From NCBI GenBank assembly GCA_024408905.1, contig JAKSUP010000110.1, positions 1 to 5,416 of the forward strand: DNA of 5,416 nucleotides. The letters run 5' to 3'. The notes beneath the pieces are model-generated. The model made no database searches. It was not told the DNA's origin and saw only the letters and a list, made by a program, of their open reading frames with translations. Source of the stretch: a bacterium (GTDB lineage: Bacteria > Cyanobacteriota > Vampirovibrionia > Gastranaerophilales > Gastranaerophilaceae). Positions 1 through 4,524 of this stretch are shown in pieces. A program made the position numbers and the translations under genes. Each line of letters begins with the position of its first letter. Within the stretch, counting starts at the first letter, position 1.

Positions 1-7
1 TCTAGAT

Positions 8-325
8 ATGCTATCATATCTAAAGCCGCAGAAGTCAACACCAAGTGTTGATCCATCATCACTTGGGTCGAAATTAGCGGCAAAATCTAAAGTAGATAAT
101 GGCGTACAAGAAAAGGCTGATTTTTCTGCATATTATTCTGAATTGTTAAATTCAGGTGTTTTGGATATACGTCCTGCATCAGAATTTAATATGGACGATA
201 TTGTAAAAACTGCAATGCAAGAAGGTCATACGGCTAAAGATGCTGTGAATGTTAAAAATGCACATCAAGCTTATTCTGCTTCAATACCATCAGTATCTCA
301 ATTTGGTATTGATGTAGCTGTTTAA
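8..325 (+). CDS. Small unrecognised protein, possibly only the C-terminal part of a longer one
   Basis: The reading frame encodes 105 residues from the first ATG and ends at TAA (323-325). It is open through the left edge of the window (codons for Leu-Asp precede the ATG), and only seven bases are visible upstream, so no ribosome binding site can be judged. The ATG may be internal to a longer gene. The protein is polar, rich in Ser, Ala and Lys, with no signal peptide, membrane segment or cysteine. The N-terminal third looks disordered; the segment from about residue 60 to 90 (motif DDIVKTAMQEGHTAKDAVN) looks helical. I do not recognise a family and infer no function. It converges on nth, and the two genes share the bases of their stop codons. 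That it is a real coding gene is likely from the long open frame and the neat end at the nth stop. Confidence 0.6.
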   Translation: MLSYLKPQKSTPSVDPSSLGSKLAAKSKVDNGVQEKADFSAYYSELLNSGVLDIRPASEFNMDDIVKTAMQEGHTAKDAVNVKNAHQAYSASIPSVSQFGIDVAV

Positions 326-945
326 AGCACCTTCTTGCAGTATTGGGCGATTGGGCAAGCTGAGCAATTCGGCTTGGTTGGTTTGCATACGTTTTGGCCG
401 TGTGTAACAAGGAGTGTGTTAATATCTATCCAATATTTTTGGGGCAATTTTTCTCTGAGTGCAAATTCTGTTTCTTCGGGGGTTTTGGTTTTTACGTATC
501 CAAGACGGTTGAAAATCCGATGTACATGAACATCCACGCAGATTGCAGGTTTGTTAAATCCTAAAGACAAAACGAGGTTTGCTGTTTTTCGTCCTACACC
601 TTTAAATTTGATTAATTCTTCAATTTCGTCAGGAACTTTACCGTTCAGTTCCTCATCAATAATCTTTGATAATTCTATAATCTGTTTTGCTTTGTTTTCA
701 TAAAACCCAACGGGGTAAATAGCTTTCGCTAAATCTTCTGCTTTTATCCCCTTCATATCGTGGGGAGTTTTTGCAAGTTCTAACATTCTCAAAGTTGCAG
801 GATATGTAGTTTTGTCATTTGTCCTGAGGCTTAAAATACAAGCAATCAAAACAAGATATGGATTTTTAAAACTGTCCATAAGTTTTACAAAATCACTTTG
901 TGGCTGTTTTGCTTGTTTTAATTCAGTAACAATATTATCTATCAT
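322..945 (-). CDS. nth: Endonuclease III (DNA glycosylase/AP lyase)
   Basis: This is the base-excision-repair enzyme that removes oxidised pyrimidines from DNA and cleaves the abasic site by beta-elimination. The 207-residue product carries the family's features at the same residue numbers as I recall for E. coli Nth. The helix-hairpin-helix lies at about 112-125 (FKGVGRKTAN) with the Schiff-base lysine K120. The catalytic aspartate is D138 in VDVHVHR. A C-terminal [4Fe-4S] loop has C187-X6-C194-X2-C197-X5-C203. The segment LSLRTND (38-44) replaces the LSAQATD of E. coli and resembles the LSxRTxD form found in many other Nth proteins. Length is normal (E. coli has 211 residues). The start ATG overlaps the TGA of the upstream nucleotidyltransferase gene as ATGA, and GGTGGA lies about ten bases before it, so translation is probably coupled. 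All key residues are present, so the enzyme should be active. Confidence 0.97.
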   Translation of the reverse strand: MIDNIVTELKQAKQPQSDFVKLMDSFKNPYLVLIACILSLRTNDKTTYPATLRMLELAKTPHDMKGIKAEDLAKAIYPVGFYENKAKQIIELSKIIDEELNGKVPDEIEELIKFKGVGRKTANLVLSLGFNKPAICVDVHVHRIFNRLGYVKTKTPEETEFALREKLPQKYWIDINTLLVTHGQNVCKPTKPNCSACPIAQYCKKVL

Positions 946-1244
946 TCAAAAACGTCCACCAAATCTTTTTTTATAATCTCGTAAAAATCAGGAAATATCG
1001 TATGATAGTCAGCAGTATTTACAACGAAAGGAAGATTACTGTTATCAAATTCCGTATGTATTTTACATAGTTCTTCAATCGGAAACTTATTTTCGCCTTT
1101 TATTAATAAATCTAAATCCGATAGAGGTTCAAAATCACCTTTAACCCTTGAACCATAGTAATAAAATTTGTATTCTCTTGCATACGGAAACAAGATTTTT
1201 TTTATAATATGTTCTTCGAGGTCTGTTAAACCTTTAATTGTCAT
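942..1244 (-). CDS. MNT-type nucleotidyltransferase, MntA-like antitoxin partner of the HEPN protein
   Basis: A small DNA-polymerase-beta-fold nucleotidyltransferase (100 residues). The signature GSX10DXD is complete: G31-S32, then D43 and D45 in SDLDLL, binding nucleotide and metal. In studied HepT/MntA pairs this enzyme transfers AMP to a tyrosine of the HEPN toxin and silences it; that role is inferred here from motif and neighbour. The C-terminal LPFVVNTADYHTI aligns by eye with the VDLVDW-type strand of HI0073-like proteins, with Asn76 where the first aspartate is expected; D79 remains. This may weaken catalysis. A GTG at 1247 is in frame, but the GAGGA at 1250-1254 is only two bases from it and five from the ATG at 1244, so the ATG is preferred. 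The gene overlaps the HEPN gene by 11 bp upstream and nth by 4 bp downstream. Confidence 0.88.
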   Translation of the reverse strand: MTIKGLTDLEEHIIKKILFPYAREYKFYYYGSRVKGDFEPLSDLDLLIKGENKFPIEELCKIHTEFDNSNLPFVVNTADYHTIFPDFYEIIKKDLVDVFE

Positions 1245-1641
1245 CACTTTCCTCGCTTAATTTACTAATTAAAAATTCAGCATCTCTAATAAAATCAGGA
1301 ATAATTTTCATTAATTCTCTTGATTTTATTAAGTTATACTCATGTGCTGTATTATTTCTTAATTCGTAATATTTTTTCCAGTTTTCCCAATTTTCAGTGT
1401 ATCCATAACCTTGCATAAATCTAAAAATATTATTGATTGTCAATTCTTCCTGTGTCTTACCATATTTTTTTGCCAAAATCTTTTTCATAAGTTTCCACGC
1501 TGTTTCAAGCGTATATTCAAATCGTTTCACGCAAGAATCTTCTATATACTCAATTAGAACAGAATTCTGGTTACTTTGAAAATCAACGTAGCATTGTTTC
1601 AATGTTTTATATGCTTCTTCCAAATTTGTAATTAAAATCAT
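1234..1641 (-). CDS. HEPN-domain protein of the HI0074/HepT group (nucleotidyltransferase substrate-binding protein, probable toxin)
   Basis: The 135-residue all-helical protein matches the family annotated as nucleotidyltransferase substrate-binding protein, whose members pair with an adjacent MNT enzyme. VKRFEYTLETAWKLMKK (38-54) is the typical family helix, and RNNTAHEY (R95, H100, Y102) is the RX4HXY motif that forms the RNase active site in HEPN toxins and includes the tyrosine AMPylated by MntA. A role as a type VII toxin is inferred; some HI0074-type proteins may have another function. The start ATG at 1641 has a strong AAGGAG (1647-1652) five bases upstream, and an extended -10 promoter lies just before it. 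The toxin-like gene precedes the antitoxin-like gene and overlaps it by 11 bp, which couples their translation. No signal peptide or membrane segment is seen, so it acts in the cytoplasm. Confidence 0.9.
   Translation of the reverse strand: MILITNLEEAYKTLKQCYVDFQSNQNSVLIEYIEDSCVKRFEYTLETAWKLMKKILAKKYGKTQEELTINNIFRFMQGYGYTENWENWKKYYELRNNTAHEYNLIKSRELMKIIPDFIRDAEFLISKLSEESDDN
1250..1254 (-). promoter_or_regulatory. Shine-Dalgarno that fixes the nucleotidyltransferase start
   Basis: The minus strand reads GAGGAAAGTGATG. GAGGA ends five bases before the ATG at 1244 but only two bases before the in-frame GTG at 1247. The site lies inside the end of the HEPN gene, so ribosomes finishing the HEPN gene could re-initiate here. 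Confidence 0.7.
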
Positions 1642-1646
1642 GATGA

Positions 1647-1652
1647 CTCCTT
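1647..1652 (-). promoter_or_regulatory. Strong Shine-Dalgarno of the HEPN gene
   Basis: AAGGAG on the minus strand, five bases before the ATG at 1641. It is the best ribosome binding site in the window and suggests efficient toxin-gene translation, with the MNT partner made by coupling. Confidence 0.8.
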
Positions 1653-1661
1653 AATAATCGG

Positions 1662-1670
1662 ATTATACCA
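1662..1670 (-). promoter_or_regulatory. Extended -10 promoter of the HEPN-MNT-nth operon
   Basis: The minus strand reads TGTGGTATAAT: a perfect TATAAT at 1662-1667 preceded by TGG (the TGn extension). The -35 region is A/T-rich without a good hexamer, which an extended -10 can tolerate. Transcription would start near 1655, leaving a leader of about 14 bases that is mostly the AAGGAG site. No clear terminator separates it from the upstream gene, so read-through from 1768-2256 is also possible. Confidence 0.65.
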
Positions 1671-1767
1671 CATCTTGAAATATAAAATAAACTACTCTTT
1701 TAAAAGTTATTTATGAAATATCTAATTTTGCCAACCATTCAAGTTATGGACACTTACTATATGACAA

Positions 1768-2256
1768 TTAACTTTCAAAATATTCATGCTCTAATAAAAA
1801 TCTTATAGGTGATTTTGCAAATCTTTGTAACTTTTTATTTAATTTTGGATCTTCTTCTAATCGTTCCAATACTTTTAAACCATAATATGGTTTATTCATA
1901 GTTCTATTAGACACCACAATGCTTTTAGCTTTCTTATATTTTCTGTTAGCCCAGAGTATAGCAATTCGTTCATTAGTTACTGATATATTGGCAATATTGT
2001 TTTGTGTTATGCCTGGATAAAAAACAAAGGTATCAAAATTTTCAGCTAAATTTTTTATAAAAGGAATATTTGCAATTCTTTCTTTTACAGATAGTGAAAT
2101 ATTTAAATCTTCTTTAAATTGTATGCCTTTTTTTAAAGACTTAACACCTTCTTGTTCAACATAATGATAATTATTATTAAAAATTGGATTACATTTAACA
2201 AAATACAATGCTTTCATATTTGTTGCTTGAGATGGTGTTACTTTTTCGATACGCAT
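1768..2256 (-). CDS. Conserved-looking protein of unknown function, 162 residues
   Basis: I do not recognise the family. The protein is basic and soluble, without signal peptide or membrane helix. It has a mixed alpha/beta look: a hydrophobic strand FDTFVFYPGI (74-83), a second strand RIAILWANR (97-105), then KAKSIVVSNR (109-118), and an amphipathic C-terminal helix region ending RFLLEHEYFES. The start ATG at 2256 is supported by AGAGG (2263-2267) six bases upstream. It lies 61 bp after the argS stop on the same strand and could be read from the argS promoter or from its own weak TATACT box. Its size and small, lineage-specific look suggest a taxon-restricted protein. No role in tRNA charging or in the toxin-antitoxin operon can be inferred from the sequence. 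Confidence 0.8.
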   Translation of the reverse strand: MRIEKVTPSQATNMKALYFVKCNPIFNNNYHYVEQEGVKSLKKGIQFKEDLNISLSVKERIANIPFIKNLAENFDTFVFYPGITQNNIANISVTNERIAILWANRKYKKAKSIVVSNRTMNKPYYGLKVLERLEEDPKLNKKLQRFAKSPIRFLLEHEYFES

Positions 2257-2275
2257 ATTTTACCTCTTTTCTGGT

Positions 2276-2281
2276 AGTATA
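2276..2281 (-). promoter_or_regulatory. Possible -10 box (TATACT) for the 162-residue protein
   Basis: TATACT on the minus strand, about 20 bases before the ATG at 2256. There is no recognisable -35 hexamer; the -35 position falls inside the GGGGTAAA repeats. The same bases lie in a small inverted repeat, TGGTA (2272-2276) with TACCA (2285-2289). A weak candidate. Confidence 0.3.
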
Positions 2282-2282
2282 T

Positions 2283-2312
2283 TTTACCACTTTACCCCTT
2301 TACCCCTGCCCC
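2283..2312 (-). repeat. 8-bp tandem repeat, GGGGTAAA on the minus strand
   Basis: On the plus strand TTTACCAC, TTTACCCC and TTTACCCC follow each other at 2283-2306, then TGCCCC. On the minus strand, the sense strand of argS and the next gene, this reads as G-rich words GGGGCA, GGGGTAAA, GGGGTAAA, GTGGTAAA just after the argS stop codon. A related tract lies beyond the other end of argS at 4113-4168 in opposite orientation. Confidence 0.75.
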
Positions 2313-2317
2313 TGCTT

Positions 2318-4039
2318 CTACATTCTCTCCGGAGCTGTTACGGCAAGGATATCAAGTGCGTTTTTAAGAGTTATCCTGACTGCTTCGACGAGTGCAAGTC
2401 TTGATTTCATAAGATCAGCATCGTCACAGATAACTCTGTTTGCGTTATAGAATGAATGGAATTCTTGAGCAAGCTCTTGAACGTATCTGCAAATTGTATA
2501 AACTGTTCTGTTTTGAGCAGAAAGAACAATTACTGACTTAAATTCTTCCAATTTTAAAATTAATGTCTTTGCTGTGTCTGCTGTTTTCAAGATTAAATTC
2601 TTATCAAAATTATTGAATAAAGTTTTTAATTCAGCATCTGTCATCGGTGCAGGTGATTTTTCGCCTGTTTCAGGGTTAAGTTTTTCAGATACTGCATTTC
2701 TCAAAATTGAACTCAATCTTGCATAAGCATATTGTACATAGAATACAGGGTTTTCGTCAGTTGAGCGTTTTGCAAGTTCTATATCAAAATCGAGAGTCAT
2801 ATCAATGTTTCGCATTTCCATCCAAAAACGAGTAGCATCAACTCCAACTTCTTCAATCAAATCATCCAACGTAACCATATTTTTACGTTTGCCCATACGA
2901 ACTTCTTCGCCATTGATAACAAGGTTTACAAGCTGTCCTAAAAGAACTTCAAGTTTATTTGGGTCATACCCTAAAGCTTCTAAAGATGCTTTTACACGAG
3001 CAACATAGCCGTGGTGATCAGCGCCCCATATATTAATTAATCTGTCGTAGCCTCTGCGTAATTTGTCAACGTGGTATGCAATATCAGCTGTTAAGTAGGT
3101 ATTTGAACCGTCTGCTTTTTTGATTACACGGTCTTGGTCATCACCAAAGGTTGAAGATTTAAACCACATAGCACCGTCTTGTTCATAAAGCATACCTTTT
3201 TCAGTAAGTTCTTTATAACTTGCTTCAACTTTACCTGAATTATGCAAATCAAGTTCTGAATAGAACTTATCAAAATGTACTCTGAAATCTTCTAATAATG
3301 CTCTTTGACAAGCTTCCATTTCTTTTTTTGCAAAATCTGAAAGTGATTTTACATCAAGATTATCTTTTGTAGTGTTTTTGTTTTCTTCCAAATATTTTTT
3401 AGCAACAGGGATTAAGTATTCTCCGGGGTAGAAATTTTTTCTTTCGATTTCATCTGACGGGAAATCAACTTTTTCGCCAAGTTCTTGAAGAACTCTTATC
3501 TGTAAAGAGTTGCCCAATTTTTGGATTTGGCTGCCTGCGTCATTTATATAAAATTCTTGATAAACTTCGTGTCCATAGAATTTAAGTAAGTTAGCCAAAG
3601 CACTTCCCATAGCTGCCCAACGTCCGTGACCTATGTGGAATGGCCCTGTCGGGTTAGCAGAAACGTATTCTAACAAGATTTTTTCTGTGTTTACTCCTTC
3701 CGGACGTCCGTAGTTTTCTTTTTTAAGAAGAATTTCTTCTATAGAATTTGCAAGCAGATTGTCGCTGATTTTGAAGTTGATAAATCCGCCGACAACTGAA
3801 GTTGTATACTTGTCGCTTTTTAAATATTCATTAATTGCAGCTGCAATCATAGGTGGTGCAATTCTTGCAGAACGAGCAAGAGATGAAATATTTACTGCAA
3901 AGTCGCCGAAATCTGCATTTTTAGGTTTTTCTATTAATAATGAGCCATTTGTGTATTCACTCATTTGCCCGATTTTGTTTTCGGAAATACCTTTTATAAT
4001 CGCGTTTTCAACTTCTGCTAGAAAAAAATCTTTTAACAT
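2318..4039 (-). CDS. argS: Arginyl-tRNA synthetase
   Basis: This enzyme charges tRNA-Arg with arginine using ATP, an essential cytoplasmic step of translation. The 573-residue class I synthetase is complete. The N-terminal Add-1 domain covers about 1-100. The catalytic core starts with EYVSANPTGPFHIGHGR (124-140), HIGH at 135-138. The core continues with KADGSNTYLTADIAYH (308-323), WGADHHGY (338-345), and MGKR (382-385) at the degenerate KMSK position. The C-terminal DALR anticodon-binding domain runs from about 435 (QYAYARLSS) to the end at PERM. Length is typical of bacterial ArgRS. The start ATG at 4039 has GAGGA (4046-4050) six bases upstream; another upstream ATG (4052) is out of frame. 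The gene has its own TATAAT box at 4069-4074. It probably is transcribed with the 162-residue gene, since only 61 bp and no clear terminator separate them. Confidence 0.98.
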   Translation of the reverse strand: MLKDFFLAEVENAIIKGISENKIGQMSEYTNGSLLIEKPKNADFGDFAVNISSLARSARIAPPMIAAAINEYLKSDKYTTSVVGGFINFKISDNLLANSIEEILLKKENYGRPEGVNTEKILLEYVSANPTGPFHIGHGRWAAMGSALANLLKFYGHEVYQEFYINDAGSQIQKLGNSLQIRVLQELGEKVDFPSDEIERKNFYPGEYLIPVAKKYLEENKNTTKDNLDVKSLSDFAKKEMEACQRALLEDFRVHFDKFYSELDLHNSGKVEASYKELTEKGMLYEQDGAMWFKSSTFGDDQDRVIKKADGSNTYLTADIAYHVDKLRRGYDRLINIWGADHHGYVARVKASLEALGYDPNKLEVLLGQLVNLVINGEEVRMGKRKNMVTLDDLIEEVGVDATRFWMEMRNIDMTLDFDIELAKRSTDENPVFYVQYAYARLSSILRNAVSEKLNPETGEKSPAPMTDAELKTLFNNFDKNLILKTADTAKTLILKLEEFKSVIVLSAQNRTVYTICRYVQELAQEFHSFYNANRVICDDADLMKSRLALVEAVRITLKNALDILAVTAPERM

Positions 4040-4068
4040 CTTAAATCCTCATAAATACTCTTTATTTA

Positions 4069-4074
4069 ATTATA
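4069..4074 (-). promoter_or_regulatory. argS promoter -10 box
   Basis: A perfect TATAAT on the minus strand, 29 bases before the argS ATG. No good -35 hexamer is found at 17 bases. The predicted leader is about 22 bases and contains the GAGGA site; there is no space for a T-box leader between promoter and start. Confidence 0.5.
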
Positions 4075-4112
4075 TTACAAACAGAGCGTAAAAATGCATA
4101 AAATAACTCTAT

Positions 4113-4168
4113 GGTAAATAGGGGTAAATATACAAGGGTAAATAAGGCAGTAAGGCACTAGGGCAGTC
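4113..4168 (+). repeat. Degenerate 8-bp G-rich tandem repeat
   Basis: GGTAAATA occurs at 4113-4120, 4123-4130 and 4137-4144. It is followed in register by AGGCAGTA (4145), AGGCACTA (4153) and GGGCAGTC (4161). The words GGGGTAAA and GGGCAG are shared with the tract at 2283-2312, which has the opposite orientation, so the two tracts flank argS as an inverted pair. Confidence 0.7.
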
Positions 4169-4174
4169 GTGGAG

Positions 4175-4191
4175 GTTGGGTTAAACCCAAC
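4175..4191. repeat. Perfect 17-bp palindrome GTTGGGTT-A-AACCCAAC
   Basis: Eight-base arms around a single central base. As RNA it would fold as a six-pair GTTGGG/CCCAAC stem with a TTAAA loop. It shares its arms with the hairpin at 4222-4241 and looks like half of a small REP-like element. It could instead be an operator; no T-run follows, so it is not a terminator. Confidence 0.65.
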
Positions 4192-4221
4192 AATAACTAA
4201 TATTACAGGTATAAAAAGTCG

Positions 4222-4241
4222 GTTGTGCATACTTGCCCAAC
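4222..4241. repeat. Imperfect palindrome GTTGTGCA-TACT-TGCCCAAC
   Basis: Eight-base arms with one mismatch around a TACT loop. The right arm (GCCCAAC) matches the arm of the palindrome at 4175-4191, about 30 bp away. Together the two resemble a paired REP-type intergenic element. Whether it is repeated elsewhere cannot be seen from this window. Confidence 0.55.
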
Positions 4242-4280
4242 AAATTATATAGACAGTAATATACGGTCTGATTTTGAGAT

Positions 4281-4312
4281 AAAAAAAGAACTTTATAAAA
4301 GGTTCTTTTTTT
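4281..4312 (+). terminator. Terminator-like hairpin, potentially bidirectional
   Basis: AAAAAAAGAAC (4281-4291) pairs perfectly with GTTCTTTTTTT (4302-4312). The loop region TTTATAAAAG can add three more pairs with one bulged G. The stem's A and T runs give a U-tract in either direction. On the plus strand it follows no visible gene; on the minus strand it would stop antisense transcription coming from the repeat-protein side. The G/C content of the stem is low (GAAC core), so strength is uncertain. Confidence 0.6.
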
Positions 4313-4338
4313 GTTGTCTTGTTAAAAAATTTTTTGCA

Positions 4339-4356
4339 TTTGTAACGAATTGTAAA
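4339..4356 (-). promoter_or_regulatory. HLR1-like direct repeat (candidate RpaB-type response-regulator site)
   Basis: The minus strand reads TTTACAATTCGTTACAAA. The HLR1 consensus bound by cyanobacterial RpaB is two (G/T)TTACA(T/A)(T/A) half-sites separated by two bases, and this site matches at every defined position. On the plus strand it appears as TGTAA at 4341 and 4351, ten bases apart, one helical turn. It sits at about -69 to -52 relative to the predicted start from the promoter at 4373-4401, a position suited to activation. The motif match is seen; binding is inferred. Confidence 0.4.
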
Positions 4357-4372
4357 GGTGAATATTTTGGTG

Positions 4373-4401
4373 TTGCGACAAGCCTGAAATCCTTGTAAAA
4401 T
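4373..4401 (+). promoter_or_regulatory. Sigma-70 promoter of the repeat-protein gene
   Basis: TTGCGA (4373-4378) and TAAAAT (4396-4401) are separated by 17 bases and match the consensus boxes at four and five of six positions. Transcription would start near 4408, giving a leader of about 117 bases. The spacer carries an inverted repeat, ACAAG (4378-4382) with CTTGT (4392-4396), which could be an operator. Weaker alternative -10 boxes are TATGAT (4408-4413) and TATAAA (4469-4474). Confidence 0.55.
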
Positions 4402-4524
4402 CTACTATATGATATGAGGCGAAATATTTTTGTTAGTAGCAAATTTATTTTTTAGAAGTTTTAGCATGTATAAATAACACTAAAACACATTATTGTATTT
4501 TATATTTAAAAAGAAAGGGTATAT

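Larger units (their letters stand above)
4040..4524. other. 485-bp divergent intergenic region rich in repeats and control signals
   Basis: No convincing protein gene is seen on either strand. From left to right it holds the argS promoter and ribosome binding site, an 8-bp G-rich tandem repeat, two GTTGGG/CCCAAC palindromes, a terminator-like hairpin, an HLR1-like direct repeat, a sigma-70 promoter and an A/T-rich leader of about 117 bases for the gene at 4525. Each is listed separately. The presence of a terminator without an upstream plus-strand gene leaves room for a small untranslated transcript. Confidence 0.7.

Noticed and set aside
335..529. Plus-strand open frame opposite nth
   Set aside because: Antisense to the iron-sulfur and catalytic region of nth, which is unmistakably the real gene.
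1245..1247. GTG as start of the nucleotidyltransferase
   Set aside because: It lies two bases from the Shine-Dalgarno, while the next codon is an ATG at the proper distance.
942..1641. Dedicated phage-defence island
   Set aside because: Only a HEPN/MNT pair is present, with no other defence genes, mobile-element genes or integration sites nearby.
1697..1706. CTTTTAAAAG palindrome as terminator of the 162-residue gene
   Set aside because: Ten bases of A/T-rich self-complementarity with no loop or G/C core; too weak to call.
2291..2317. G-quadruplex after argS
   Set aside because: The minus strand has three GGGG runs but the fourth is only GG, so a three-layer quadruplex cannot form from this segment alone.
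4040..4068. T-box or other riboswitch controlling argS
   Set aside because: The leader from the TATAAT box to the ATG is only about 22 bases, too short for such structures.
3759..4091. Plus-strand open frames opposite argS (also 2208-2450 and 2805-3008)
   Set aside because: They lie opposite a fully conserved synthetase gene, and no ribosome binding site or family resemblance supports them.
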